Positions 1 through 9,263 of a DNA stretch of 64,000 bases are shown here, piece by piece. The notes under the pieces are model-generated. The model had not been told where the DNA came from and ran no database searches. It was given only the letters and a program-made list of their open reading frames with translations. Each line of letters opens with the position of its first letter. Positions within the stretch are counted from its first letter, which is position 1. Where the stretch lies: assembly GCF_017592555.1 (NCBI RefSeq), contig NZ_JAGFNS010000006.1, positions 250,432 through 314,431 on the forward strand, given 5' to 3'. Origin of the DNA: Actinoplanes flavus. GTDB lineage: Bacteria > Actinomycetota > Actinomycetes > Mycobacteriales > Micromonosporaceae. The translations under genes were made by a program, and so were the position numbers.

Positions 1-1179
1 GCCGGTGAGCGGGTCGTGCACCCGGTCGTGGGCGGCACGCGCCTCCACCTCGACGATCCGCTGGTGGGCGGCCGCGTCGTGCAGGGCCCCGGCCAGCGCC
101 TCCCCGTACGCCGCGATCGCCGCCTCGTCACGGGGCACCGGCAGCCCGGGTTCGGCGAGCCAGACGGTGAGCTCGCCGACCGGACGGCCGGACAACGCCA
201 TGGTGCGGGTGATCGCCGGGCCGGAGCGGCCGCCGGTCGCGTCCAGCAGCCCGGGGAGGTCCTGGGCGTACCGCCGGCAGCCGTGCCCGGTGCGGACCTC
301 CAGCTCGGCCCGTCGGGCGCCGAAGACGTCGAGGGCGCCGAGCAGCCCGGCCCGGGCCACCTCGGCCTCGCTGGTGCCGGGCAGCCGGGCGGTGGCCGCC
401 GCGAAGGCCTCCCACATCCGGCGTTCCTCGGCGGCGCGCAGGTGGAACCGGTAGGTGCGGTGCAGCAGCCACAGCACCGGCCCGAAGGCGAGCAGCCAGA
501 GCGGCTCCCGGATCAGGGCGTAGACCGCGCACAGGCCGACGATCAGGTTCCCCACGGTCATCGGCAGTTTGGCGTAGAGGACCCGGGTGGCGATCTGCCC
601 GGGGTGCGCGTCCCGGTGCAGCATCAGGGTGAGCACCACCAGGCCGAACGTGATGAGCAGGTAGGTGCCGGCGCCGGCCATCAGGGCGAGCGGTAGCCGG
701 GCGCTGTGCACCGGCACGTCGCCGGCCAGCATCGAGGTGACCAGGGCGGCCCCGGCCACGCCGAGGGTCATCGAGGCGATCAGGTGCACGATCTCGGTGA
801 CGTTGCGCAGGCCGGTGAACCAGGCGAGCACCAGCCACGCGGCGCCGGTGCCGGCCAGGGTGGCGGCGGGCAGCCAGCCGGCCGGGGCCAGCACGAAGCC
901 GACCACCACGGCGGCCTCCGCCCAGCTGACCGACACGGCGTCCGGGCCGAGCCGGAACCGCAGTCCGGCGAGCTGGGCGATGGCGGCGAGCACCGCGGCC
1001 ACGCAGACGCCGTAGACCGGGGCGAGCGGGCGGCCGTCGGCCGGTCGCACGGGCTGGAACGCGCCGAGGACGACGGCCGCGGCGGCGGCGATCACGACGA
1101 CGGCGGTGAGGATCCGCACCGGGCGGGGGCGGCCGGTCAGGCCGACGGCGGCGAGCCGGGACCGCGGTGGGGGCTTCAT
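1..1179 (-). CDS. Membrane-anchored GGDEF-domain protein, 3' end outside window
   Basis: Likely diguanylate cyclase or GGDEF-EAL protein that makes or degrades c-di-GMP at the membrane. The 393 visible residues start MKPPPRSRLAAVG. They contain about six to eight hydrophobic helices over residues 20-215, then a soluble GAF-like stretch (about 225-370). The last residues read AHDRVHDPLTG, the D-x-LTG signature that opens GGDEF domains, so the catalytic part lies beyond base 1. The frame is open to the window edge. The ATG overlaps the stop of a 25-codon ORF as ATGA, suggesting translational coupling. A PilZ-type c-di-GMP receptor is encoded at 36.0 kb. Whether the catalytic GGDEF residues are intact cannot be seen. 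Confidence 0.8.
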   Translation of the reverse strand, partial: MKPPPRSRLAAVGLTGRPRPVRILTAVVVIAAAAAVVLGAFQPVRPADGRPLAPVYGVCVAAVLAAIAQLAGLRFRLGPDAVSVSWAEAAVVVGFVLAPAGWLPAATLAGTGAAWLVLAWFTGLRNVTEIVHLIASMTLGVAGAALVTSMLAGDVPVHSARLPLALMAGAGTYLLITFGLVVLTLMLHRDAHPGQIATRVLYAKLPMTVGNLIVGLCAVYALIREPLWLLAFGPVLWLLHRTYRFHLRAAEERRMWEAFAAATARLPGTSEAEVARAGLLGALDVFGARRAELEVRTGHGCRRYAQDLPGLLDATGGRSGPAITRTMALSGRPVGELTVWLAEPGLPVPRDEAAIAAYGEALAGALHDAAAHQRIVEVEARAAHDRVHDPLTG

Positions 1180-1253
1180 GGCGACGCCCGCCGGCGCACG
1201 GCCGGATGCACGTGCAGCGCGGTTACCGAGAGTCGGCGCCGAACCGTGGTCAT
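1176..1253 (-). CDS. 25-codon leader ORF overlapping the GGDEF gene start
   Basis: A short ORF starts at an ATG preceded by a G-rich ribosome-binding site (GGAAGGGGG, about 8 bases upstream). It encodes a basic peptide beginning MTTVRRRLSV with seven arginines in 25 residues. Its TGA overlaps the ATG of the GGDEF gene in the sequence ATGA. The GGDEF start has no strong Shine-Dalgarno of its own, so ribosomes terminating here may reinitiate on it. No family is recognised. It could be only a translation-coupling device. Moderate confidence, because it rests on the SD and the overlap alone. Confidence 0.45.
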   Translation of the reverse strand: MTTVRRRLSVTALHVHPAVRRRASP

Positions 1254-1411
1254 GTCGGCGCCCCCTTCCGCGCAGGGTCCGAGGGCCGTGCGGCCCCCGG
1301 GCGGAAGGCTAAATCAATCGCGATGAACGCAACAGGGCTTGACGTCGCCGGAAGGGCCACACTCGGCGCGGGACGGCCGGAACCACGCGGGCCGGCCGGC
1401 GGGCCGCTCGG

Positions 1412-1762
1412 TCAGGAGCGCTCCGGCCCGTCGCCGGGCGCGGTTCCACTTTGCTCCTCCGGCACGCCCGCCACCTCGGCTTCTGCTGGTCCGGCGGGCG
1501 TCGCCGATCGACCGGCCTCGACATCGGCGGCCGCCGCGGCGCCGGAACTCCCGGCGCCGGCGTCGTCACGGGCGATCTGCGCCACACGATCCCGCTCACC
1601 GGCGACCGGGAAACTGTCGGGAAGCCGACGAATGCGCTTGTTCATGTTGCGGATCAGCGCCACGGTGGCTATGCACATCAAAACGATGAGGAACAGCCCC
1701 ATCGGGCCGGCCAGACCGCCCGATCGGGTGTCACCGAAGTTGTTGACCGCGAGAACGTCCAC
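1412..1762 (-). CDS. Small single-pass membrane protein, unknown function
   Basis: The 116-residue product begins MDVLAVNNFGDTRSGG and has one hydrophobic segment at about residues 19-37 (GPMGLFLIVLMCIATVALI). A basic patch follows (NMNKRIRRL), then an acidic, Ala/Pro-rich, probably disordered tail. The charge pattern predicts an outside N-terminus and cytoplasmic tail. It lies 16 bases downstream of mca on the same strand, so the two are probably cotranscribed. As recalled, small membrane proteins of this kind often accompany mca in actinobacteria, but their role is unknown. No catalytic motif is seen. Confidence 0.7.
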   Translation of the reverse strand: MDVLAVNNFGDTRSGGLAGPMGLFLIVLMCIATVALIRNMNKRIRRLPDSFPVAGERDRVAQIARDDAGAGSSGAAAAADVEAGRSATPAGPAEAEVAGVPEEQSGTAPGDGPERS

Positions 1763-1778
1763 CCCGCCAGCCTACTGC

Positions 1779-2660
1779 TCAGTGGGCGCCGACCTTCTCC
1801 CGGATGCCCGCGAACAGGTCGGACTCCGGAATCGGGCTGTCGACGACCGAGCGGGCGAGCTCGAAGTCCTCGGTGGGCCACACCTTCTGCTGCATCTCGA
1901 GCGGGATGTGGAACCAGAACCCGTCCGGGTCGACCTGGGTGGCGTGGGCGCGCAGCGCGTCGTCGCGAACGCCGAAATACTCTCCGCACTCGACCCGGGT
2001 GGTGATCTTGTCGCCCCGGTCCTGCCGGTCCGACCATTTCTCCAGCCACTCCGTGTACGGCGACTCGAGCCCGGCCGCGAGCATGCCCTCGTGCAGCGCG
2101 AGCATCCGCGCGCGGGTCCAGCCGGAGTTGTAGTACAGCTTCGAGGGCTGCCACGGCTCGCCGAGTTCCGGGTACTTCTCCGGGTCGCCGGCCGCGTCGA
2201 AGGCCACCACCGAGATCTTGTGGCACATGATGTGGTCCGGGTGCGGGTAGCCGCCGTTCTCGTCGTACGTCGTCATGACGTGCGGCCGGAACTCGCGGAT
2301 CAGCTTGATCAGCGGTTTCGCCGCCTCCTCCGGGTCCTGGAGGCCGAAGCAGCCCTCCGGCAGCGGCGGCAGCGGGTCGCCCTCGGGCAGGCCGGAGTCG
2401 ACGAAGCCCAGCCAGGCCTGCTCGACGCCGAGGATCTCGCGCGCCTTGTCCATCTCGGCGCGGCGGATGTCGGCGATGTCGGCGAGCACCTCGGGCCGGT
2501 CCATCTTGGGGTTGAGGACGCTGCCCCGCTCCCCACCGGTACAGGTCGCGACCAGCACCTGGACACCCTCGGCGACATATTTCGCCATGGTGGCGGCACC
2601 CTTGCTCGACTCGTCGTCGGGGTGCGCGTGCACGGTCATCAGACGCAATTGCTCGGCCAC
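1779..2660 (-). CDS. mca: Mycothiol conjugate amidase Mca
   Basis: Zinc amidase of the LmbE/GlcNAc-PI de-N-acetylase superfamily. It cleaves mycothiol S-conjugates to a mercapturic acid and GlcN-inositol, a cytoplasmic detoxification step specific to mycothiol-making actinobacteria. The zinc motif HAHPDDE lies near the N-terminus after LRLMTV, and a second metal-ligand region is [10 protein letters not shown]. Length is 293 residues, normal for Mca. The open frame runs further upstream, but the family start and a GAGAGG site about 10 bases before it indicate the GTG at 2660. A DUF4307 gene is divergent, an arrangement commonly seen beside mca. The product could be mistaken for MshB, but the neighbours favour Mca. 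Confidence 0.93.
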   Translation of the reverse strand: MAEQLRLMTVHAHPDDESSKGAATMAKYVAEGVQVLVATCTGGERGSVLNPKMDRPEVLADIADIRRAEMDKAREILGVEQAWLGFVDSGLPEGDPLPPLPEGCFGLQDPEEAAKPLIKLIREFRPHVMTTYDENGGYPHPDHIMCHKISVVAFDAAGDPEKYPELGEPWQPSKLYYNSGWTRARMLALHEGMLAAGLESPYTEWLEKWSDRQDRGDKITTRVECGEYFGVRDDALRAHATQVDPDGFWFHIPLEMQQKVWPTEDFELARSVVDSPIPESDLFAGIREKVGAH

Positions 2661-2774
2661 GGTGTTGAAATCCTCTCGACCAGACCTGCCGCGGGCAGAC
2701 CGGGATCGGCTGCGAAGATGGACTCTGCCATTCTGGCCGATCCCACCGACAACGAACGCACGAGAGGTCGACAG

Positions 2775-3194
2775 GTGAGCGAGACGCACGCCACAGCGCC
2801 GGTCTTCCCGCCCGGCCGGTACGGCCGTCGCCGTGAGGGCGGCCGCCGCCGGTGGCCGTTCGCGCTGGCCGTGGCGGTGTTCGCGCTGCTCCTGGGCGGC
2901 CTCACGTTCGCCTACTACGACAAGTACGGGCAGACCGACTACACCCCGGAGATCGTCGGCTGGAGCATCCCGTCGGACACCCGGATGGTGATCGAGTTCC
3001 GGGTGCGGGTGCCCGAGGGCGGCCGGGCGTACTGCATGTTGCGGGCCCGCGACTACGACGGCTTCGAGGTGGGCCGCCAGCCGGTGACCGTTCCGGCGCC
3101 GTCCGGCGGCGGCTCGGTCACGCTCCGCGAGCCGGTGCCCACCACGGCCCGGGCGGCGGTCGGTGACGTGATGGGCTGCCGCGCGGCCGGCTAG
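2775..3194 (+). CDS. DUF4307 family membrane protein
   Basis: Protein of 139 residues with a basic cytoplasmic N-terminus ([13 protein letters not shown]), one transmembrane helix (about residues 28-46) and an extracytoplasmic domain of about 90 residues containing [16 protein letters not shown] and a second Cys near the end. These are features of DUF4307, an actinobacterial family of unknown function whose gene commonly lies divergent to mca, as here. The GTG at 2775 is preceded by GAGAGG. An in-frame ATG at 2719 would add 19 residues but has a weaker site. A structural role at the membrane is only a guess. Confidence 0.8.
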   Translation: MSETHATAPVFPPGRYGRRREGGRRRWPFALAVAVFALLLGGLTFAYYDKYGQTDYTPEIVGWSIPSDTRMVIEFRVRVPEGGRAYCMLRARDYDGFEVGRQPVTVPAPSGGGSVTLREPVPTTARAAVGDVMGCRAAG

Positions 3195-3333
3195 ACGCCG
3201 AAACTTTCGACTTCCGGCCGGAGTGAGCACCGCTGGTAAGCTTGGTGATTCGCTGCGTTCCGGATCCGAGCAGTGACCCCTAGCAGTGACCCCCGAGCCG
3301 TGACATTGCCCAGTTCCAGCAAGGAGATCGACC

Positions 3334-3828
3334 GTGTCCAGTTCCGAGACGCCGAAGACCTGGCTCTCCCAGGACGCTCACGACCGGCTGCAGGCCGAGC
3401 TCGACGAGTTGATCGCCAACCGGCCGGCGATAGCTGCGGAGATCAACGCCCGGCGCGAGGAAGGCGACCTGCGGGAGAACGGCGGCTACCACGCCGCGCG
3501 CGAGGAGCAGAGCCGTCAGGAGGGCCGGATCCTGTACTTGAAGGAGTTCCTGCGCAACTCCGAGATCGGTGAGGTCCAGAAGAGCGACACGGTCACCCCC
3601 GGCTCGGTCGTGACGATCTACTTCGACGACGACCAGACCGACACCGAGACGTTCCTGCTCGGTTCGCGGGAGATCTCGTCCACCACCGCGCACACCGTCT
3701 ACAGCCCCGAGTCGGCGCTGGGCCAGGCGATCCTCGGCGCCCGCCCCGGCCAGACGGTGACCTACACGGCCCCCAGCGGCGCCGACATCAAGGTCACCGT
3801 GGTCGAGTTCGGCCCGTTCGAGGGCTGA
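3334..3828 (+). CDS. greA: Transcription elongation factor GreA
   Basis: GreA enters the RNA polymerase secondary channel and stimulates cleavage of backtracked RNA. The 164 residues show the N-terminal coiled coil with the acidic tip region ([19 protein letters not shown]) and the C-terminal FKBP-like globular domain ending in [11 protein letters not shown]. The start is the GTG at 3334, preceded by AAGGAG. The coiled coil contains the conserved [12 protein letters not shown] block. A strong hairpin follows immediately, shared with the convergent ilvA. GreA close to mca is a familiar actinobacterial arrangement. Confidence 0.97.
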   Translation: MSSSETPKTWLSQDAHDRLQAELDELIANRPAIAAEINARREEGDLRENGGYHAAREEQSRQEGRILYLKEFLRNSEIGEVQKSDTVTPGSVVTIYFDDDQTDTETFLLGSREISSTTAHTVYSPESALGQAILGARPGQTVTYTAPSGADIKVTVVEFGPFEG

Positions 3829-3834
3829 TCCTCT

Positions 3835-3872
3835 CGAAACGGCCCGTGGCGCGTTCGCCGCGGGCCGTTTCG
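3835..3872. terminator. Strong bidirectional hairpin between greA and ilvA
   Basis: A perfect 12-bp inverted repeat (CGAAACGGCCCG / CGGGCCGTTTCG) continues inward as TGGCG/CGCCG with a CGTT tetraloop, giving about 17 paired bases. It lies 6 bases after the greA stop and 5 bases after the ilvA stop on the opposite strand. No long T-tract follows, which is usual in high-GC actinobacteria. Confidence 0.8.
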
Positions 3873-3877
3873 CGTTC

Positions 3878-5122
3878 TCAGGGCGTGGTGTCGGCCAGCA
3901 GCGCCACCCGGTAACCGGCGTCGCGCAGCGCCTTGATCAGCGCCGACGAGTGCGCCGGCCCCCGCGTCTCCACCGACAGCGCCACCTCGACCTCGCCGAA
4001 GCTGAGCCGCGGGCTCTGCCGCGAATGGTTCACGTCGACCACGTTGGCCCGCTGCTCGGCGATCTCGCGCAGCAGCCGGGCCAGCTGCCCGGGCCGGTCG
4101 GTGCAGCGCACCGCGAGCCGCAGGAACCGGCCCGCCGAGGCCAGCCCGTGCTCGATCACCCGCATCAGCAGCATCGGGTCGATGTTGCCGCCGGACAGGA
4201 TCGCCACGACCGGGCCGTCGAGGGGGACGTACGCCCCGGTCAGCAGCGCCGCGACGGCCGCCGCCCCGGCCGGCTCGACCACCGTCTTGTGCCGTTCCAG
4301 CAGCACCAGCAGGGCCGCCGACAGGTCCTCGTCCTGCACCGTGACGATCTCGTCGACCAGCTTCGCGACATGCGCGAAGGGCAGATCACCGGGCCGCCGG
4401 ACGGCGATGCCGTCGGCGATGGTGGCGCACGCGTCCAGCTTCCGGGGCGCTCCGGCTTCGAGCGAGACGGGGTACGCCGCCGCGCCGGCCGCCTGCACCC
4501 CGACCACCCTGATGTCCGGCCGCAGCGCCTTGGCCGCGACCGCCACTCCGGAGATCAGCCCGCCGCCGCCGACCGCCGTCACGATCGTGGTCGCCTCCGG
4601 CTGCTGCTCCAGAATCTCCAGCGCCACGGTGCCCTGACCGGCGATGACGTCCGCGTGGTCGAACGGGTGGATCAGGACCGCCCCGGTGGTGGCCGCGAAG
4701 TCGTGTGCCGCCTCCAGCGCGTCGTCGACACTGGTCCCGGCGTACTCGACGGCGGCGCCGTACCCCTTGGTGGCGCTGACCTTGGGCAGCGGCGCGCCCT
4801 CCGGCATGAAGACGGTGGCCCGGGTGCCGAGCAGGCCCGCCGCGAGCGCCACCCCCTGGGCGTGGTTGCCGGCACTGGCGGCGACCACGCCGCGGGCCCG
4901 GTCGGCCGGCGACAGGCGGGAGATCCGGGTGTACGCCCCCCGCACCTTGTACGACCCGGCCCGCTGCTGGTTCTCGCACTTGAGCCAGACCGGCACCCCG
5001 GTGATCTCGCCGAGCGGCCGGGACGGGATCAGCGGCGTCTTCTTGACGACCGGGGCGAGCAGGTCACGTGCGGCCTCGACGTCGGCGAGGGTGAGCAGGT
5101 CCATGGGCACCCATCGTGCCAT
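3878..5122 (-). CDS. ilvA: Threonine ammonia-lyase (threonine deaminase) with ACT domain
   Basis: PLP enzyme converting threonine to 2-oxobutyrate and ammonia, the first step of isoleucine synthesis. The PLP lysine lies in GSYKVRGAY (K59 from the first ATG). The phosphate-binding glycine loop is AVGGGGLISG. An ACT-type regulatory domain occupies roughly residues 325-414. At 414 residues it matches the single-ACT form rather than the longer two-ACT IlvA. The ATG at 5122 starts 4 bases after the upstream amidase stop, suggesting coupling. An in-frame ATG at 5104 (MDLLTLADVEAA) is an equally good family start. It shares the hairpin with greA. Confidence 0.92.
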   Translation of the reverse strand: MARWVPMDLLTLADVEAARDLLAPVVKKTPLIPSRPLGEITGVPVWLKCENQQRAGSYKVRGAYTRISRLSPADRARGVVAASAGNHAQGVALAAGLLGTRATVFMPEGAPLPKVSATKGYGAAVEYAGTSVDDALEAAHDFAATTGAVLIHPFDHADVIAGQGTVALEILEQQPEATTIVTAVGGGGLISGVAVAAKALRPDIRVVGVQAAGAAAYPVSLEAGAPRKLDACATIADGIAVRRPGDLPFAHVAKLVDEIVTVQDEDLSAALLVLLERHKTVVEPAGAAAVAALLTGAYVPLDGPVVAILSGGNIDPMLLMRVIEHGLASAGRFLRLAVRCTDRPGQLARLLREIAEQRANVVDVNHSRQSPRLSFGEVEVALSVETRGPAHSSALIKALRDAGYRVALLADTTP

Positions 5123-5126
5123 CAGC

Positions 5127-6485
5127 TCACACCAGGGCGTGACGCTGCCAGGGGTTGAGCACCTCGAACTGGCCGGCCACCGCGAGCATCAGCAGCTCCG
5201 AGTCGGGCGGGCCGACCAGCTGCACGGCCAGCGGCAGACCGTCCGGCCGGAACCCGACCGGGACCACGATCGCGGGCAGGCCGGCGAAGTTCCACGGGGC
5301 GGCGTACGGCGCGTACGACGCGTTGGCCCACATGTTCTTGCGCCAGGCCGAGGCGGAGTACCGCACGGCGGGCGGTGGCGCGGTCGCCAGCGCCGGGGTG
5401 AGCAGCAGGTCGATCGAGCGGTCGGCGAAGAACTGGATGGACCGCTCCCGCCAGGCGTCGCGCTGCCGTTGCCGGACCAGCCCGGCCCTGGTGACCGCCT
5501 TACCGAGCTGGATGTGCCGCCGGGTGCGCGGCTGGAGCCGCTCCAGCGGGAGGCCTTCGGAGTTCTTGTACGCCCCGGCGAACCAGGTGGCGAGCACCCC
5601 GAGCGCCACCCCGGTCGGGTAGGTGGGGTCCGCGGTCACCGTGTCGTGCCCGGCGTCGACGAGCAGCTTCGACGCCTTCGTGACGGCCGAGACGTTCGGC
5701 TCGTCGGGTTTCACGCCGGCCGCCGGCGAGCGCAGTGAGACCCCGATCCGCAGCTTCGACGGCTCCACCAGCTTGCCCGGCACCTGCCCGGCGAGGACCG
5801 CGAAGCCGAGCGCGGCGTCGGCCACCGTGGTGGCCAGCATCCCGTTCTCCACCAGGCCGAACCAGTCCTTGTCACCGAAGTCGACCGGGACCGCGCCGCG
5901 GCCCGGCTTCAGCCCGACCAGGCCGCAGCAGGCCGCCGGGATCCGGATCGAGCCGAGACCGTCGTTGCCCTGCGCGAGCGGCACCAGCCCGGCCGCCACC
6001 GCCGCCGCCGACCCGCCGGACGAGCCGCCCGGGGTCCGCTCCAGGTCCCAGGGGTTGCGGGTGGGCCCGTCCTCGTCGTCGGTGACCGCCCAGAGGCCCA
6101 TCTCCGGCATCCGGGTCACCCCGACCACGACGGCGCCGGCCCCGCGCAACCGGCGGACCACCTCGTGGTCCTCCTCGGCGACCTCGGGGGTACGCGCGGC
6201 GGCCGAGCCGTGCCAGGTGGGCAGCCCGGCGACCGGGGTGTTCTCCTTGACCGCGACCGGCACCCCGGCGAGCGGCAGGTTGGCCAGGTCCTCCTGGTCG
6301 TCGACCTTCTCCGCCTCGGTGATCGCCTCACCGCCGCGGACCACCCGGAACGCGCCGAGCGCCGGATCGGAGATGGCGATCTGTTCCAGATGGTCCGCCA
6401 CGACCTGGGTGGCGCTCGCGTCGCCGCGGCGCACCGCGCGAGCGATCTGTTTAGCGGTTGCTCCCACCCAGGTCGTCGAGTCCAT
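5127..6485 (-). CDS. Amidase signature family hydrolase
   Basis: Serine amidase of 452 residues with the Ser-cisSer-Lys triad of the amidase signature family: Lys in VAVKEN (K80), the glycine/serine motif GGSSGGSAAA (about 153-161) and the nucleophile region GLGSIRIPA (S179). The substrate is not predictable; the family includes GatA, acetamidase and 6-aminohexanoate hydrolase. It is not GatA by context, since no gatB or gatC is near. It lies between cystathionine gamma-synthase (26 bases upstream) and ilvA (4 bases downstream) on the same strand. The C-terminal region (VVPVGFRPDGLPLAVQLVG) is typical of the family. Confidence 0.88.
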   Translation of the reverse strand: MDSTTWVGATAKQIARAVRRGDASATQVVADHLEQIAISDPALGAFRVVRGGEAITEAEKVDDQEDLANLPLAGVPVAVKENTPVAGLPTWHGSAAARTPEVAEEDHEVVRRLRGAGAVVVGVTRMPEMGLWAVTDDEDGPTRNPWDLERTPGGSSGGSAAAVAAGLVPLAQGNDGLGSIRIPAACCGLVGLKPGRGAVPVDFGDKDWFGLVENGMLATTVADAALGFAVLAGQVPGKLVEPSKLRIGVSLRSPAAGVKPDEPNVSAVTKASKLLVDAGHDTVTADPTYPTGVALGVLATWFAGAYKNSEGLPLERLQPRTRRHIQLGKAVTRAGLVRQRQRDAWRERSIQFFADRSIDLLLTPALATAPPPAVRYSASAWRKNMWANASYAPYAAPWNFAGLPAIVVPVGFRPDGLPLAVQLVGPPDSELLMLAVAGQFEVLNPWQRHALV

Positions 6486-6511
6486 CGCGCAGAATCTCCA
6501 GCGTCGGTCAG

Positions 6512-7663
6512 TTATCCGAGAGCCTGCTCCAGGTCGGCGAGCAGATCGTCAACGGTTTCGATGCCGACAGACAGTCTCACGAGATCGGCGGGAACCTCAA
6601 GCGCTGAGCCCGCAGCCGACAGATGTGTCATCTGGCCCGGGTGCTCGATCAGCGACTCCACACCGCCCAGCGACTCGGCGAGCACGAAGAGCTTCGCCCG
6701 GTTGCAGACGGCCACCGCCTGCTCCGGGCCCCCGGCGGTACGGAACGAGACCATGCCGCCGAACCGGCTCATCTGCTTGGCCGCGACCTCGTGACCCCGG
6801 TGCGTCTCCAGGCCCGGGTAGAGGACCTCGGCCACGGCCCGGTGCTCGCTCAGGTAGGCGGCGATCCGCTCGGCGTTGTCACAGTGCCGGTCCATCCGTA
6901 CGCCGAGGGTCTTGATCCCGCGCAGGGTGAGCCACGCGTCGAAGGGCCCGTTCACCGCGCCCATCGCGTTCTGGTGGAAGGCCAGCTCCTCGCCGAGCCC
7001 GGCGTCCGCGGTGACCAGGGCCCCGCCGACCACGTCCGAGTGGCCGCCCAGGTACTTGGTGGTCGAGTGGATCACCACGTCGGCGCCGAACGCGAGCGGC
7101 TGCTGGAGGTACGGCGACGCGAACGTGTTGTCCACCGCGAGCAGCGCGTCGTACTCGTGGGCGAGACCGGCCAGCAGCGCGATGTCGTTCACGTTGAGCA
7201 ACGGGTTGGTCGGCGTCTCGGACCAGATCAGCCGGGTGTGCCCGGGGCGGAAGGCGGCCCGCACCGCGTCGATGTCGTCCAGCGGCACCGCCGTCCAGTC
7301 CAGGCCCCACCGCTCGGCCACCTTGCTGAACAGCCGGAACGTGCCGCCGTACGCGTCGTTCGGGATGACCACGTGGTCCCCGGGGCGGCACACCGTACGC
7401 AGCAGGGTGTCCTCGGCCGCGAGGCCGCTGGCGAAGGCCAGCCCGCGCCGCCCGTTCTCGATCGCCGCGAGGCACTCCTGCAGCGAGTCCCGGGTCGGGT
7501 TGCCGGACCGGCTGTACTCGTAACCCAGACGGGGAGCACCGACCGCGTCCTGGGCATAGGTGCTCGTCTGATAGATGGGTGGCACCACCGCGCCGGTCCG
7601 CGGGTCCGGCTCCTGGCCGGCGTGGATGGCGAGGGTGTCGAACCCATAGCTCTCAACGGTCAT
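6512..7663 (-). CDS. metB: Cystathionine gamma-synthase/lyase family enzyme
   Basis: Cys/Met-metabolism PLP enzyme of 383 residues. The PLP lysine is in HSTTKYLGGHSD (K203), with the YEYSRSGNPTR motif near residue 48 and SVGIET near the end. Family members make cystathionine from O-acyl-homoserine and cysteine or cleave it. The presence of cystathionine beta-synthase at 15.5-16.9 kb means this enzyme could act as the lyase in reverse transsulfuration, so the metB symbol is tentative. The ATG at 7663 is chosen because MTVESYGFDTLAIHAGQ is the family start and only 24 bases separate it from the divergent HIT gene. Confidence 0.9.
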   Translation of the reverse strand: MTVESYGFDTLAIHAGQEPDPRTGAVVPPIYQTSTYAQDAVGAPRLGYEYSRSGNPTRDSLQECLAAIENGRRGLAFASGLAAEDTLLRTVCRPGDHVVIPNDAYGGTFRLFSKVAERWGLDWTAVPLDDIDAVRAAFRPGHTRLIWSETPTNPLLNVNDIALLAGLAHEYDALLAVDNTFASPYLQQPLAFGADVVIHSTTKYLGGHSDVVGGALVTADAGLGEELAFHQNAMGAVNGPFDAWLTLRGIKTLGVRMDRHCDNAERIAAYLSEHRAVAEVLYPGLETHRGHEVAAKQMSRFGGMVSFRTAGGPEQAVAVCNRAKLFVLAESLGGVESLIEHPGQMTHLSAAGSALEVPADLVRLSVGIETVDDLLADLEQALG

Positions 7664-7687
7664 GTTGCGCAAGGCTAGTCTCACCTG

Positions 7688-8130
7688 ATGGCAGACTGTG
7701 TGTTCTGCGGCATCGTGGCGGGGTCGGTCCCCGCGTTCCTGGTGGCCTCCGACCCGGCCGGGCTGGCGTTCCTCGACGTCCGCCCGGTGTTCAAGGGCCA
7801 CGTCCTGGTGATCCCCCGCCCCCACGTCGTCACCCTTCCCGATCTGCCACCCGAGGATCTGCCGGACTATTTCGGGTTCGTACGCCGGATCGCCGCGGCC
7901 GTCCCCGCCGCGCTCGGCGCGCAGGGCACCTTCGTGGCGATGAACAACGTCGTCTCCCAGTCGGTGCCGCACCTGCACACGCACGTCGTACCCCGTACCA
8001 GAGGCGATGGTTTGAAGGGCTTCTTCTGGCCGCGCCGGAAATACGCCGACGACGACGAGGCGACCGGGATCGCCGCCGCCGTCGGTAAGGAATACACCCG
8101 CCTCAGCGTTGCAGAGACCGGACGAAGGGA

Positions 8131-8134
<4 letters not shown>
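7688..8134 (+). CDS. HIT family nucleotide-binding hydrolase
   Basis: Histidine-triad protein of 148 residues. The catalytic triad is in [13 protein letters not shown] (H95, H97, H99), with the upstream family motif [13 protein letters not shown] and N-terminal CVFC cysteines that bind zinc in many bacterial HIT proteins. Such proteins hydrolyse AMP-lysine, AMP-NH2 or dinucleoside polyphosphate-type compounds; the real substrate is unknown. The stop overlaps the GTG of msrA (GTGA), so the two genes are coupled. The promoter must lie in or beside the 24-base gap shared with the divergent cystathionine gamma-synthase gene, making nearly leaderless transcripts possible. Confidence 0.9.
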
Positions 8135-8790
<656 letters not shown>

Positions 8791-8796
8791 CGGCGA

Positions 8797-8826
8797 CGGC
8801 CGGGCCGGTTCGCGCCGGTCCGGCCG
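8797..8826 (+). terminator. Hairpin after msrA
   Basis: Twelve-base arms CGGCCGGGCCGG and CCGGTCCGGCCG pair with one G-U wobble around the loop TTCGCG, starting 6 bases after the msrA stop. No T-tract follows. Probable terminator of the HIT-msrA transcript. Confidence 0.65.
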
Positions 8827-8839
8827 CCGATGGTCAAGA

Positions 8840-8933
8840 CGGGAACGTGGAATTCACGCGCGCGATCGAAAAAAATCGACATGTCCGGACATCCCGCTCA
8901 CACTCGAAATCGAGTAACACGGGAGGTAAGGCC
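8840..8933 (+). promoter_or_regulatory. A/T-richer upstream region with nested dyads before a small orphan gene
   Basis: The region stands out from its surroundings in A+T content. It holds a perfect 12-base palindrome ATGTCCGGACAT at 8881-8892, a flanking TCGA-A-tract-TCGA dyad just upstream, and CTCGA-AA-TCGAG at about 8903-8914. A strong Shine-Dalgarno GGGAGGT precedes the ATG at 8934. The perfect palindrome is a reasonable operator candidate for a dimeric repressor; no regulator is identifiable. Confidence 0.45.
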
Positions 8934-9263
8934 ATGACGACGAGGTACCACAACGACGACGAACGGGCCAGCTGGGATCTCGCCGAGTTCCTCCTGCACC
9001 AGGCGCGGGAAATGATGCGCGAGGCCGAGGACGCCCTGGAGACCTGGAAGACCGGCAAGGAGATGAACCGCCTGCGCTGCGCGCGCCGCGGTATCAGCAC
9101 CACCGACGCCGAGATCCGCTGGTCCGCCACGGCCAACGCGAAGAACGCGCTGACGGCGAACGGCTTCTACACCGGCCTGGCCACGATGTACTACAACGCG
9201 GCGACAGCGAACTACGCCCGTGCCATCTACCTGCACGCGCGCGACGACGCCCGGCTGCTCTAA
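8934..9263 (+). CDS. Small orphan protein, 109 aa
   Basis: No family is recognised. The product begins MTTRYHNDDERASWDLAEF and is predicted largely helical and soluble. Residues about 15-45 are charged (LLHQAREMMREAEDALETWK) and later Ala/Asn/Tyr-rich segments follow (NAKNALTANGFY, TMYYNAATANYARAIYL). It has an excellent ribosome-binding site (GGGAGGT, 6 bases before the ATG) and an upstream dyad-rich A/T-richer segment. Codon use and base content are a little less GC-saturated than the neighbours, so acquisition from a phage or plasmid is possible but unproven. Its stop overlaps the convergent gene's stop by 4 bases (CTAA). Confidence 0.6.
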   Translation: MTTRYHNDDERASWDLAEFLLHQAREMMREAEDALETWKTGKEMNRLRCARRGISTTDAEIRWSATANAKNALTANGFYTGLATMYYNAATANYARAIYLHARDDARLL

